Counted from the first letter of the stretch, positions 1 through 9,358 are shown. The stretch is DNA of 64,000 nt from Gammaproteobacteria bacterium (GCA_030429665.1 JAUIEZ010000002.1:1-64000), one strand, 5' to 3'. Notes: generated from the letters alone by a model not told the origin. Made by a program: numbers and translations.

Positions 1-134
1 GTACGAAAGAGCGTCGCCCCGAGCGATAGCTGCAGGCGGCATGCAACTCGCGCGCCTGTCCCCTCTCGACGACCTCCGGGACCATTTCCACTCACCAGCT
101 GAATCTTCGCGACTTGCTCGATTCACCGATTCGT

Positions 135-1979
135 CTAGGGCGTGCTCAAGCGCAAGCGATAGGGCAGTACCGAACGCATGCCGCCATTTCGTCCCGCGAC
201 GTTCAGTATCCATTCCCCCGCCTCGGACAACCGCACGACGAGCAGGTCGTCTCGATCAGGCGCTTCGTCGCGAAGCCAGTTGCCGTTCGGTGCGCGGAAC
301 ACGCCGATGTTCAGATCGACACCCGGCGGCGAGTCAACGGTTTGCACCTGCAATATCGTCGCACCGGTCGTCGCGATTCGATAGCGGTCCCGGTCGGCAC
401 GCGGCAGGATGGTGCCGACGATCTCGCCGCTCCCCTCGACCACGCGCGCCGATTCGGTATCGTTGTTGGGCTCGAAGACGTCCGCGCTCGGCGTGAACGT
501 CGTCTCGAGTCGATAGCGACCGATCGAGCGCATCCCCCCGTTGGCACCCGTAGCGCGAAGCACGTACTTGCCCGGCGCCGGCAAATCCACCACCAGCCGG
601 TCCGCCTCGTCGCCCGCCATGTCGGGCAGCCAGTTGCCGTTCGGATACGGGTACACGCCGACGCGTACATCCACCTCGTCGGGGCGCTCGGCGACATGAA
701 CGTCCCACTGTCCGTGCCGCTCCGACTCGAACACGTAGTGGTCCCGGTCGGCGCGCGGCAGGATGGTGCCGACGATCTCGCCGCTCCCCTCGACCACGCG
801 CGCCGATTCGGTATCGTTGTTGGGCTCGAAGACGTCCGCGCTGGCCACGAAACGGGCGACCACCCGATAGGCAGAAGCGCTCGACATGCCACCGTTGGCG
901 CCGCTGACGCGAACTATGTAGGCGCCGGGCGCGGCAAGATCCACCACGATGCCCAAGTCGTCCCGGGAGTCCACGTCCGGGAGCCAGTTGCCGGCAGGGG
1001 CGGGATAGACACCCAACTTCAACGTGACGCCTGGCGGCGATTCGACGACACTGAATCGCCATTCGCCGTGGTGAGGCGCGTCGAACACGAACTCGTCCCG
1101 GTCCGCGCGCGGCTCTATGGTGCCGGTAATCGCGGCGTGTGCCGTTAAGGATGGACGCGCATCGTCGTCGACGCCCTCGCGCACCGCTACCGGCTGGCGC
1201 GAATGCGGTTGTGGCGAAGCACTGTCGCTCGATGGCGTCGCGGTCGGCGGACGTGACGTCAAGGAGGCATCCGAGCGACAATGTTCGATACCCCGTGAAG
1301 CGAGGCGCGCCTCGACATACTCGCGCAAAGTGCAGTGATTGAGCGAATCGAGCTCACGGTGACGTGACCACAAGTATTCGTCGTAGCTCGCGCCGCCGGC
1401 ATCGTCCGGTTTTGCATTGACCGTAATGCGCCCGGTGGGCGTGATGCCTTGAACTTGCGCCCATCGGGTGTAGGTCAGCTGGTAACCCGGTTCGGCATTC
1501 CGAGGCGGCTCGGCCACCGCTATCCATTCGCGAACCAGCGCGAGCGTTCGCTCGGAATCATTGCCCGTTCCGGTTTCCCGGTAGAACGGTTCGCCGGCCG
1601 CCAGCGACAGACCCTCGATGTCACCGATGGCCGATAGCCACGGGTCGTTGGCGGCGGTGATGCGCGTCACTGGCGACGCACTGTCGATCATTACTTCAAG
1701 GCCGACCCATGGTGTTTGCTGTCCGTCGCCCAGTTCGCCGTGTGCGCGCGCCGTGCCCGGATCCACGTCAGTGATAACGCCGTGCGACCGAAACACGCCC
1801 GCCCGGGAAAAGCCCGAGGTCCGAATCTCGAAGCGGTCGCCGGGCGACGGATCGAGCGGACCTTCCACGATCATCGTCACTTTTTGGCCGCTGACTGCAT
1901 CGACCCAGGCGGTGATTTCGGCGGCCAGCGCGTTGCCGGCACATGCAACTGCCGCGAGGACCACGAGAAGGCGGATCAT
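135..1979 (-). CDS. Exported protein with three tandem PPC-like beta-sandwich repeats, function unknown
   Basis: The product is about 614 aa. It begins with a clear Sec signal peptide (MIRLLVVLAAVACAGNALA), has an N-terminal region of unknown fold to about residue 235, a Ser/Pro/Thr-rich linker, and then three repeats of about 118 residues. Repeats two and three open with DVFEPNNDTESARVVEG, and all contain a motif like GTILPRADRD and end near NGGMRS. This matches bacterial pre-peptidase C-terminal (PPC) type domains, which are usually appended to secreted enzymes; I see no catalytic domain here. I chose the ATG at 1979 because it forms an ATGA overlap with the stop of the upstream gene, implying translational coupling; a GTG two codons upstream is the alternative. 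The two proteins probably work together in the periplasm or outside the cell. Confidence 0.75.
   Translation of the reverse strand: MIRLLVVLAAVACAGNALAAEITAWVDAVSGQKVTMIVEGPLDPSPGDRFEIRTSGFSRAGVFRSHGVITDVDPGTARAHGELGDGQQTPWVGLEVMIDSASPVTRITAANDPWLSAIGDIEGLSLAAGEPFYRETGTGNDSERTLALVREWIAVAEPPRNAEPGYQLTYTRWAQVQGITPTGRITVNAKPDDAGGASYDEYLWSRHRELDSLNHCTLREYVEARLASRGIEHCRSDASLTSRPPTATPSSDSASPQPHSRQPVAVREGVDDDARPSLTAHAAITGTIEPRADRDEFVFDAPHHGEWRFSVVESPPGVTLKLGVYPAPAGNWLPDVDSRDDLGIVVDLAAPGAYIVRVSGANGGMSSASAYRVVARFVASADVFEPNNDTESARVVEGSGEIVGTILPRADRDHYVFESERHGQWDVHVAERPDEVDVRVGVYPYPNGNWLPDMAGDEADRLVVDLPAPGKYVLRATGANGGMRSIGRYRLETTFTPSADVFEPNNDTESARVVEGSGEIVGTILPRADRDRYRIATTGATILQVQTVDSPPGVDLNIGVFRAPNGNWLRDEAPDRDDLLVVRLSEAGEWILNVAGRNGGMRSVLPYRLRLSTP
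386..488. repeat. 103-bp near-identical direct repeat, copy 1 (PPC repeat coding)
   Basis: This stretch matches 740-842 with a single difference, an A/G change about 12 bases in. The two copies lie 354 bp apart, which is exactly 118 codons, so they are in the same frame inside the repeat protein and encode the start of two adjacent PPC-like units. Confidence 0.9.
740..842. repeat. 103-bp near-identical direct repeat, copy 2
   Basis: Partner of the copy at 386-488. The rest of each 118-codon unit has diverged much more, and a third unit (around 1090-1140) retains only a weak match. This suggests recent local duplication or gene conversion of the unit boundary. Confidence 0.9.
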
Positions 1980-4174
1980 GGGCACGAATCCGGCCGCAGT
2001 TCGGACAGTGACGGTCCATCGTCATCGCTTGCCTTCCAGGTATCTTCAAGAAGAACGGACGGTGGCAGTCGACTGCCAGGCACCGGCTTGGTGCGAACGG
2101 TAATGCCCGGCGCGCCGTTGAACAGGACAGGTATCTTCGACAGGCCGGGAATAGCCGGAATGTCCGCCTCGCAGGGATCGGTGTTGTAGCGGTCGCGGAA
2201 CGCCGCGATCACCTGCAAAGGATCGGCGTCTCGTTCGACCACGATGCGCACGTCATGGTGACCCGAAAGCTGATAACTGCCCCCGGCGTAATGCGGCGTG
2301 AATCCGCTGCCGCTGACGCGAATGACGAACACGGCGGATTCCGCGGGCACCTGGACGGGGACGCAGTCGGGATCCGACAGGTGAACGTTCAACCCTTCCA
2401 GGCGCGCGCGGCGATCTGCCACGGCCTCATGATCGAGCGGGCAGTCCATGGCGTCGATCTCCTGCTCGACTCTCAGGTTGATCTCCGAATCGTCGCCGCG
2501 ACAGGCGATCGCCCGTCGCTGCAACTGTTGCAGCAGCCCGTCGACGGTTCGCAGGGCTGTCGCCAGAGACTGTTCGCGACGATCGAGTTGAGCGAGCATG
2601 GCCTCGGGCCCACCGTTCCAGCACGACTCGATGCCGGTCCGCATAAGCTCGGACCGGCTTTGCGTACCGGGCGACAACGCCGCCACTTCGGCCTCGATCA
2701 ACTCCCGCGCCGAATCCAGGCGACAGGCCGACAGTTCATCTTGAACGAGTTGTGCGCGATTGCCCATCGTGAAGAAGTGATCGGCAAGATCGATCAGCTT
2801 GTCGGCTTCCTTTTCGAATGCACCACGGCAGTGATCGACGTCGGCGTTCTGCCGAATTGACCAGATATATTGCTCCAGCGTGTCCAGGGGTAGCGACCCG
2901 CCGGGCGCGCCGCAGCTCGCGATACTGCGCTCGACGGATCGTCTCGCCTCACCGAGGACTTCCTCGATCATGCGTTCGAACGACCGCTTGCGCTCTTCGA
3001 TCCCGGTCGGACGAAACCGCTCTCGAAAAGACACGTAGCGATCGACAAGCCGATTGTGGGTTTGCAGCGACTGACGCCAGTACCTGTAGGGACTGTACGT
3101 CTCCTGGAGCAGTTTCTCCTGTTCCACGACCGACCGTGGCTCAATCTCGAACCATCGACACATGGTACGGTGCCGGTAGAATGCCAGATCGCGCCGGTGC
3201 CTAAGAATCGACGCCCTCAGCTTGAGTTCGGCCACTTCGAAATCGGCTTGTGCCCGGTCGAATTCGCACGAGTCGAGTTCGAACTTGGCGTCTTCGATTT
3301 CTCGCATCAATCGCGATTCGGCTATCGCCGGCACCGATGTCAGCAGCGACTCGACCTGTCCGGCCGCTTTGCCAAACGGCGCGAAAAATTCCGCGATCTT
3401 GCCTTGCGTCCATTGTCCGGCGTCTTCGAGCGCGTCTCCCCAGTCCTGGATCGATCCCGGGGCGAAGTTGGAGACGAAGGCGGACGGCCCGTCGGTCGCC
3501 ACTTTCTCGGCAAGTGAAACGAAGGTCTGCGTCAGTTCGTAACCGGTTTCAAGAACGCGCGCCCCATCGACGAAACGCTCCCACTCGCGGCGCCTGGCTT
3601 CCGGCATGTCCGCCGCGGTGATGCCCGCCTTGATGGTGCACGCGGCCACGTCCCTGAGATACGACGTCACGGAAGCGAGCAGATTGGTTCGCCTCTCTTC
3701 CGCCTGTTGGTCGGAAGCCTCGCTGCCGCTTACGATTCCGGCCGCGTCCGCTACCTGCTGTAGCGCGTCGGTCACTTTCTGACACGTTGTTACGGCCGTC
3801 ATGGCCGCGGTGGGCGTGTCGGCCCGGGAAAACGACTCGGTGCAGGACTCGAATTCGGCGTGTTTCGCCTTCGCGGTTTCAAGAAATACGCCACGGCTGC
3901 ATAAGCGATCGAAATTGCGCGCGAAGCGTGGAAGTCCGTCGAACCAGCCGGGGCAGCGGCCAAGCTCGTCCGACGCCTTGAAAAGGTCGCCCTCGAAGGC
4001 GCCGGCCTCGGCCACCCTCGACGTCATGTTCCACTCGAGCTCGCTCCAACCCGTCCACGGCCGAGGCATCCCCGACGGCGACAGTGGAACCTCGGCGCGG
4101 ACGACAGGCATGTGAAACAGGTTGCCCGCTGCGACAAACGCAACCACGAGCAGGATCAAAGACCGACGGTCCAA
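1976..4174 (-). CDS. Large exported alpha-helical protein of unknown function
   Basis: Not recognised. From the start chosen here it is 732 aa. I chose a TTG at 4174 because it lies just after a strong purine ribosome site (AAAAAAAGGGGGGAG then 5 bases) and because translation from there opens directly with a signal peptide (LDRRSLILLVVAFVAAGNLF, cleavage near VVRA-EV). Upstream in-frame starts would put more than 20 charged residues before the hydrophobic segment. The mature part is rich in Glu, Arg and Ala, with long predicted helices and scattered Cys, and the last 150 residues look more beta-like. It is co-transcribed and overlaps by ATGA with the downstream PPC-repeat protein, so the pair is likely a functional unit in the envelope. 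Confidence 0.65.
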   Translation of the reverse strand: MDRRSLILLVVAFVAAGNLFHMPVVRAEVPLSPSGMPRPWTGWSELEWNMTSRVAEAGAFEGDLFKASDELGRCPGWFDGLPRFARNFDRLCSRGVFLETAKAKHAEFESCTESFSRADTPTAAMTAVTTCQKVTDALQQVADAAGIVSGSEASDQQAEERRTNLLASVTSYLRDVAACTIKAGITAADMPEARRREWERFVDGARVLETGYELTQTFVSLAEKVATDGPSAFVSNFAPGSIQDWGDALEDAGQWTQGKIAEFFAPFGKAAGQVESLLTSVPAIAESRLMREIEDAKFELDSCEFDRAQADFEVAELKLRASILRHRRDLAFYRHRTMCRWFEIEPRSVVEQEKLLQETYSPYRYWRQSLQTHNRLVDRYVSFRERFRPTGIEERKRSFERMIEEVLGEARRSVERSIASCGAPGGSLPLDTLEQYIWSIRQNADVDHCRGAFEKEADKLIDLADHFFTMGNRAQLVQDELSACRLDSARELIEAEVAALSPGTQSRSELMRTGIESCWNGGPEAMLAQLDRREQSLATALRTVDGLLQQLQRRAIACRGDDSEINLRVEQEIDAMDCPLDHEAVADRRARLEGLNVHLSDPDCVPVQVPAESAVFVIRVSGSGFTPHYAGGSYQLSGHHDVRIVVERDADPLQVIAAFRDRYNTDPCEADIPAIPGLSKIPVLFNGAPGITVRTKPVPGSRLPPSVLLEDTWKASDDDGPSLSELRPDSCP

Positions 4175-4412
4175 TCGAAACTCCCCCCTTTTTTTAATCC
4201 GGATGATGCCATCGTGCGGCGATCTGAGCCAGTCGACGTCCATGGCGCCGCGAATAGTCAACCTGTTTTTCGACGGCGCCACGCGACGAAAAGACGAAGA
4301 ACGCCTGGTCAGTGCCTCGCGTTGGTGCGAACGCCCCTGCTTGGCGCCCCATGCCGGTTCGTCCGGTACCAAACCTCGGAGGTAAAGCACTGAAAAACCA
4401 TGATCACAAGGT

Positions 4413-4428
4413 TGGCATGAAGCATGCT
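4413..4428 (+). promoter_or_regulatory. Candidate sigma-54 (-24/-12) promoter
   Basis: TGGCATG-AAGC-ATGCT has the GG-N10-GC spacing of sigma-54 promoters and differs from TGGCACG-N4-TTGCW at two positions. The start point would be near 4439, giving a leader of about 28 nt with a GGGAG ribosome site. The element also contains the palindrome AAGCATGCTT, so a repressor site is an alternative reading. Confidence 0.4.
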
Positions 4429-4466
4429 TGCATTAATTCTGCCCAAACAACGCGGGAGTGGTGACG

Positions 4467-4688
4467 ATGAACAACTATCAATCCGAGTTTCGCAACTACG
4501 AGTTCGAAGTCGTTTTAGACTACATGACGAGCAAGGTGGCCGAGTTCGGCATGTCCAGGCAGTACGACCGGCTCGACCTCGCAGAGGTTCTTCTCGACTA
4601 CGACGTCACCACCATCGACCGTCTGCCGGACGTCGTTTCGCTGGCCCGAAACCTGCAAATGGGAAAGATCGGGGTCAAGGAGCACTAA
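4467..4688 (+). CDS. Small hypothetical protein, 73 aa
   Basis: Not recognised. The ATG at 4467 has GGGAG 8 bases upstream; a GTG at 4458 is possible but overlaps that ribosome site. The protein is acidic and probably helical, with no signal peptide, membrane segment or Cys. Key stretches are YEFEVVLDYMTSKVAEFG and LDLAEVLLDYDVTTIDRLP. It stands alone, divergent from the exported-protein operon and convergent with the ZIP transporter, and may be expressed from the sigma-54-like element just upstream. A small regulatory or adaptor protein is possible, but nothing proves a role. Confidence 0.6.
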   Translation: MNNYQSEFRNYEFEVVLDYMTSKVAEFGMSRQYDRLDLAEVLLDYDVTTIDRLPDVVSLARNLQMGKIGVKEH

Positions 4689-4729
4689 GCGGTCGGCACG
4701 ACGCTATGTTCATCGGTCACGATACTTCA

Positions 4730-5503
4730 TCACGTCCAGACCGAGAGAACGGCCATCAGCGCGAACCCGGCCAGCAGCACGCCGAACTTCAGTGCGTTGT
4801 TTTCGTCGCGGGAAAATACCTCGTTGATGATTTCCATGCTGGCCACGTAGAGGAAAGTACCGGCGGCCAGCGCGTCGAACAGCGCCTCGGAAAGTTCGGC
4901 CGCCTGGTTCTCCATTGCGGCGCCGAACAGGACGCCGGTCGCGATGCCGGCCGGCGTCATGACGGAAAACAGCGCCAACGTACGCCAGACGCGCCCGGCG
5001 GCGATTCCAGCCTGTCTCAGTACCGCGCTCAGCGCGAAGGCCGCCGATCCCTTGTGAGCGAGAATCGCGATCAGGACGCCGGCGAAAGCACCCTTGTCGG
5101 TTTCCAGTCCCAGCGCAATGCCCGCAATCACCGAGTGTATGGAGAGCACGAGAGCGAGGAGATAGGGATACAGCCCTGGCTGTTCCGCCGGCGGCGCCCC
5201 GGTGACGGCGTGGCTGCCGGCGAATACGACGCGCTCGGGCACCATGACCAGTAGGAAGCCGATTCCGACGAGCATGGCCACCCAGCGTACTTCGCTGTCG
5301 ACCACGGCGGCCATGTGCGCCTGTGCATCGCCCAGCAGGTGGACGAGCGCGGCGCCGAGGAAAACGCCGCCGGCGAGCGCGTTGCCGAGGGTAAGACGCC
5401 ATGCGCCTTTCTCGGTATCCGCGACGCGCAATGCGAACGCTCCACCGGCAATCGCCGCCAGCGCGACGACGAGCGCGGCCATGATTTTCAGTTCAATCGG
5501 CAC
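4730..5503 (-). CDS. ZIP-family divalent metal transporter
   Basis: The product is a 257-aa inner-membrane protein with about eight hydrophobic segments. It carries the two ZIP signature helices: HSVIAGIALG (TM4) and AHKGSAAF (TM5), whose His residues form the metal path in this family. ZIP proteins import zinc, iron or manganese; the metal cannot be told from sequence. The start is a GTG with a GAGGT ribosome site upstream; an ATG 7 codons in lacks one. It lies 77 bp downstream of the amidase on the same strand and may be read from the same transcript, perhaps supplying metal for the amidohydrolases nearby, although that link is only positional. Confidence 0.85.
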   Translation of the reverse strand: MPIELKIMAALVVALAAIAGGAFALRVADTEKGAWRLTLGNALAGGVFLGAALVHLLGDAQAHMAAVVDSEVRWVAMLVGIGFLLVMVPERVVFAGSHAVTGAPPAEQPGLYPYLLALVLSIHSVIAGIALGLETDKGAFAGVLIAILAHKGSAAFALSAVLRQAGIAAGRVWRTLALFSVMTPAGIATGVLFGAAMENQAAELSEALFDALAAGTFLYVASMEIINEVFSRDENNALKFGVLLAGFALMAVLSVWT

Positions 5504-5580
5504 CGGCGGTATCTACCTCGCACATGCACGGCATGAGACCGGAAGCGTACACCACCCAGCGCAAGCGACACACCGCGAGC

Positions 5581-6861
5581 CTATGCGCAGGCCTGATCGG
5601 CCAATACCGAATGCGCCCAGGCGGCATGACGGACGAGCATATCATCGAATCCGACACGCCCGACCAGCTGGATCCCGATCGGCAGATCATTTTCGCCCCG
5701 GCCGGCCGGCAGGTTGACGGCGGGCGCACCGAGCAAGGTCCACATTCGCGAGAACAACGGATCCCCGGTGCTCTCGTGGCCGGCCGGCGCCTCGCCGGTA
5801 GTGCTCGGGCTCAGTATGAAGTCGACGCCGTCCAGTAGTTCATCGAGACGCTTCTCCCATTCGCGCGCGAGTGTGATCGCCCGGTCGTATTGCTCGAACG
5901 TCATTTCGAGACCGGACTCTATCAGGCGTGCCATGGGCGCGCTCAGGTGCTCACGATGATGCGTGTATTCGAACATTCTCGATCGTGCGACCTCGTACGC
6001 CATGACCACCTTATGGGCCTCCGTCAGTGCCCCGTCATCCGGCCCGAACGTCACCTCGTCAACGATTACGTTTTCGTTCGCCAGCAACCGCGCGGCCCGC
6101 TCCACCGCGGCCTGGACGGCCTCGGACGCCTCTGCCCAGTGCGGTGTTCGCACCAGTGCGACCCGGGCCGGTTTCGAAGGTGCTGCCTCTTCGGCGCCGC
6201 GCATCAACGCTCGGCGCACGATAATCAGGTCGTGGGCGTCCCGCACGAAGAATCCCAGCGAATCCAGGGTCTGCGAGACAGTGCAAACGCCGCCAAGGTC
6301 GAATTCGCCGCGACTGGACTTGTATCCCACCACGCCGCAGTAAGCCGCGGGACGGATGATCGAGGCGGCGGTCTGCGTGCCGAGGGCAAGCGGCAGCATG
6401 AAGTCCGCGACGGCCGCGGCCGAACCTTGCGACGAACCACCCGGCGTGTGCGACAGGTTCCGCGGGTTGCGGGTCTTGCCGGGATGGAAACAAGCGAATT
6501 CCGTGGTCACCGTCTTGCCCGCGGCCAGCGCGCCGCACGCGCGCAGCGACGCGATGCAACCGGCGTCCCTACCAGCCTGGCGGCCCTTGTATATCGGGCT
6601 TCCCCAACCGGTCGGCATGTCGAAAGTATCCATGAGATCCTTGACGCCGAATGGAATCCCTTCGAGCCCGGATCCGAGCAACGATGTCGTCCGCAGTGAT
6701 CGTTGTAATCGCTCGGGATCGATGTACTCGAATGCGCGTACCTGCCCGTCGCGCGCGGCGATGCGATGAAGGCACGCATCGAGCAACGCGATTGCGTCGA
6801 ATTCTCCGCGACGGCGCAGCGTCGTCAGTTCGGTTAACGAAAGCTTGTTGAGGTCGGTCAT
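5581..6861 (-). CDS. Amidase signature family hydrolase
   Basis: This is a 426-aa amidase of the Ser-cisSer-Lys type. The catalytic Lys is in GIPFGVKDLMDT, the glycine/serine-rich signature is PGGSSQGSAAAVADF, and the nucleophile region is GTQTAASIIRPAAYCGVVG, where the family usually has GTDTGGSIRxPA. The start ATG at 6861 follows GGAG by 6 bases. Family members hydrolyse small amides, including allophanate, malonamate and ureido acids. It is divergent from the LysR gene and belongs to the barbiturate/malonate locus, so plausible substrates are malonamate (giving malonate and ammonia) or 3-oxo-3-ureidopropanoate (giving malonate and urea). The specificity is inference; amidase activity is well supported. 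Confidence 0.85.
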   Translation of the reverse strand: MTDLNKLSLTELTTLRRRGEFDAIALLDACLHRIAARDGQVRAFEYIDPERLQRSLRTTSLLGSGLEGIPFGVKDLMDTFDMPTGWGSPIYKGRQAGRDAGCIASLRACGALAAGKTVTTEFACFHPGKTRNPRNLSHTPGGSSQGSAAAVADFMLPLALGTQTAASIIRPAAYCGVVGYKSSRGEFDLGGVCTVSQTLDSLGFFVRDAHDLIIVRRALMRGAEEAAPSKPARVALVRTPHWAEASEAVQAAVERAARLLANENVIVDEVTFGPDDGALTEAHKVVMAYEVARSRMFEYTHHREHLSAPMARLIESGLEMTFEQYDRAITLAREWEKRLDELLDGVDFILSPSTTGEAPAGHESTGDPLFSRMWTLLGAPAVNLPAGRGENDLPIGIQLVGRVGFDDMLVRHAAWAHSVLADQACA

Positions 6862-7013
6862 GCAGAACTCCAAGGCAAATTGCTGATTGTGATTATCCCG
6901 CGCATCCCCGGTAACGAACGTCTCGCGCCCACGCGCCGGCAAGCGGCTATAATCGCCGACCATGACCCCGTCCGACCCTCCGCGCACGCCGTGACCTTCG
7001 TCCCTCCCACATC

Positions 7014-7925
7014 ATGTTGAGCGTTCGCCAGCTTCGATACGCGCTCGCCGTGTGGCGCGAGGGCACATTCGTCAAGGCCGCCGAAAAGGTGCATATCTCG
7101 CAGCCGGCGATCAGCGAACAAGTCAGTCAGCTGGAGGCGACGATCGGTTTCGAACTGTTTCGGCGTACCGGGCACGGGGTCGAAGTCACCGACCTTGGCC
7201 GCACGTTTCTTCTCGAGGCCGAGGAGGTGTACCTCGGCATGCTGCAATTGAACGAGACTGCGAGCCGGCTGCGCGGCGCCCAGGGCGGACTGTTCTCCAT
7301 CGGCTTGAGTTCCGGCGTCACGCCGTTCCTCGTCCCCAAGATTATCGAGGCGCTGAAAGACGTTTCGCCAAGGCTGCGGCTTGCCGTGTCCACCGCGACG
7401 ACGCGGCAGATCTACAAGTCGCTGCTGGACGACAGCCTGGAAATCGGATTCACCGTGGAAACGAATCCGCGCGTTCTGCCGCGCGAATTGTTGAGCGAAC
7501 GGGTCGCATCGGATCGCATGACCCTGGTCGTGCCGCGTGGCCACCGATTCACCCGGAGAAAGTCGGTCAGGCTCAAGGAGTTGGAAGCCGAGCCGCTTAT
7601 CATGAACGAGCTTTCCGTCGGATATAGCGAAATCGTGATGTCGATGTTCAGCGATCTCGGACTGCAAGCCAATATCGCCGCGATCTGCGACAATTTCACC
7701 ACCATCGTCGCCATGGTCCGCGCCGGTGCCGGGATCTCGCTGATTCCGCAGCGAAGCGCCGGCATCGAGGCGGCCTCGGAAGATCTTTCGCTCATCCCGG
7801 TACGGCCAAACCGCACCATTCACGTCACCATGGTGCGCCGGGTACAGAAAATGTCCCCGAACGCGGAACTGTACACGGACGCCATTCGCAATCATCTCCT
7901 GGATGCCGCCCTGCTCTCGGGCTAA
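7014..7925 (+). CDS. LysR-type transcriptional regulator
   Basis: This is a full-length 303-aa LysR regulator. It has an N-terminal winged helix-turn-helix (FVKAAEKVHISQPAISEQVSQLE, about residues 18-40, quoted in part: AAEKVHISQPAISEQ) and a C-terminal type 2 periplasmic-binding-like effector domain that starts near LFSIGLSSGVTPFLVP. It is the only regulator inside the catabolic locus and is transcribed divergently from the amidase, the usual arrangement for a LysR activator of its neighbours. Its stop overlaps the stop of the convergent amidohydrolase by 4 bases. No ribosome site is visible before the ATG. A TATAAT at 6948-6953 may be its -10 box. Dyads of the LysR type occur upstream of dctP, the barbiturase and the M24 gene and may be its targets. 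Confidence 0.92.
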   Translation: MLSVRQLRYALAVWREGTFVKAAEKVHISQPAISEQVSQLEATIGFELFRRTGHGVEVTDLGRTFLLEAEEVYLGMLQLNETASRLRGAQGGLFSIGLSSGVTPFLVPKIIEALKDVSPRLRLAVSTATTRQIYKSLLDDSLEIGFTVETNPRVLPRELLSERVASDRMTLVVPRGHRFTRRKSVRLKELEAEPLIMNELSVGYSEIVMSMFSDLGLQANIAAICDNFTTIVAMVRAGAGISLIPQRSAGIEAASEDLSLIPVRPNRTIHVTMVRRVQKMSPNAELYTDAIRNHLLDAALLSG

Positions 7926-9286
7926 TCCGCCGAACCGTCGGCGCCGAAAGGCGTACCCCGTGCCACCGCGAGATTCAGAACGCGCTGTTCGTCGAAGGTC
8001 ACGATCTCGTGATTCCGAAGCACCACGCGTCCGTCGACGACGACGTGCCTGGCGCGAACACCACCGCCGGCAAAGGCAAGCTGGCAATGCAGGTCATTGG
8101 CCGGCGCGAACGGCAGCGCGGCGCGCTCGAACGCCGCGAAATCCGCACGACACCCGGCTGCCAATCGGCCGTCTCCCATGTCGAATACACGGCCGGCATT
8201 GATCGTGGCCAACGACAAGGCCTGCCTCGCGCTGATCCAGTCACTCGGATCGTCGTTGGACAGGCGCGGCAGGAGCGCTGCGACCTTTACCGACTCGAGA
8301 ACGCTCTGAGAGTCGTTACTCGCCGCCCCGTCGGTGCCGATTACCACGTCGACGCCGCGGTCGCGCATTCGCTCTATCGGGGCGCGGCCGCTGCCGAGTC
8401 GAAGGTTGCTGACCGGGTTGTGCACGACGGCGCTGCGCGTGGATGCGAGAATCTCCAGGTCTTCGGGTCCACACCAGACGCAATGCGCCAGGGAGACGTG
8501 CGGCCCGAGGATTCCGAGACGATCGAGGTGCCGTACGGCCGAATCGCCGAACCGGCTGCGGGCCAGGGCCACCTCGTCACGGGTCTCGTCGACGTGCATC
8601 TGTAGTGCGATACCGTAGTGATCGCACAACGCGCCCGCCGCACGCAACAACTCGTCACTGCATCGGGTAGGCGCCGACGGACCAATGGCGATTCGCAGGC
8701 GCCCCTCCGTTCCGTCCCATCGCTCTGTGCATTCCCGCAGCATGTCGACCTGCTCCGCGCAGGAAATCGGCTGCTTCACCCAGGCTGGGACGTTTCGGTC
8801 GCGAACCATGACTGCCACGGTGGCCCTGATACCGGATTCCAGCCAGGACGTCGCGGCCGAATCCACGCTCAGACGATTCGCCGGTGTCTGGCGAAAATGG
8901 TCGACGACGGCGGTGACGCCGCCGTGCAGCATCTCGGCCGCGCAGAGCAGGATACCGAGACGAATGGACTCGTGATCCAGATGATCCAGTCGCCCCCAAA
9001 CGGTTTCCAGCCAGCGCCCCAGGGGCGCCGTGTCCGCGAGCCCCCGCGCCAGGGTTTCAGGCGAATGCGTGTGACCGTTGCACAAACCCGGCGTCACCAC
9101 CACGTCCCGACCGTCCAGTGTGTCCGTCGTCGACCAGCGCGCGGCCTCGCCTGGACCACACGCCGCGATCCGTCCATCGAGCACGACGATGTCGCAGTTC
9201 TCCAGCACGCTGAATTCCTCGTCGAACGGAAGCACCGTCGCGTTCTTGACGACGAGGTCGGCCGCGTGGGAATTCGATTGCGTCAT
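7922..9286 (-). CDS. TRZ/ATZ-type amidohydrolase (deaminase of a purine, pyrimidine or triazine-like compound)
   Basis: A 454-aa member of the amidohydrolase superfamily. It has the metal-binding HTHSPE motif after GLCNG, then HVDE (metal His plus catalytic Glu), LAHC (His) and IGTDGAASND (metal Asp), so the mononuclear metal site looks intact. The architecture matches S-adenosylhomocysteine/8-oxoguanine deaminases and the AtzB/AtzC/TrzN enzymes that remove amino or other groups from heteroaromatic rings. In this locus a deaminase that feeds the ring-opening enzyme is a reasonable idea. The start is uncertain: the ATG at 9286 is preferred, with a GTG at 9295 possible. It follows the cytosine-deaminase-like gene by about 70 bp on the same strand. 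Confidence 0.85.
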   Translation of the reverse strand: MTQSNSHAADLVVKNATVLPFDEEFSVLENCDIVVLDGRIAACGPGEAARWSTTDTLDGRDVVVTPGLCNGHTHSPETLARGLADTAPLGRWLETVWGRLDHLDHESIRLGILLCAAEMLHGGVTAVVDHFRQTPANRLSVDSAATSWLESGIRATVAVMVRDRNVPAWVKQPISCAEQVDMLRECTERWDGTEGRLRIAIGPSAPTRCSDELLRAAGALCDHYGIALQMHVDETRDEVALARSRFGDSAVRHLDRLGILGPHVSLAHCVWCGPEDLEILASTRSAVVHNPVSNLRLGSGRAPIERMRDRGVDVVIGTDGAASNDSQSVLESVKVAALLPRLSNDDPSDWISARQALSLATINAGRVFDMGDGRLAAGCRADFAAFERAALPFAPANDLHCQLAFAGGGVRARHVVVDGRVVLRNHEIVTFDEQRVLNLAVARGTPFGADGSAD

Positions 9287-9358
9287 CTCGCGCACCGTCC
9301 GTTCGAGGGGCCGACGCGCCGGTTGCGTGCATCACGCCGACGGCCGGCGTGTCGCGAA

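Noticed and set aside
1..134. Possible gene end at the left edge
   Set aside because: No frame with protein-like composition or ribosome site could be supported in the 134 bases after the PPC-repeat gene.
6962..6994. Proline-rich 10-codon leader peptide before lysR (ATG just after a TATAAT)
   Set aside because: No -35 box at the right distance and no attenuator structure; too short to support.
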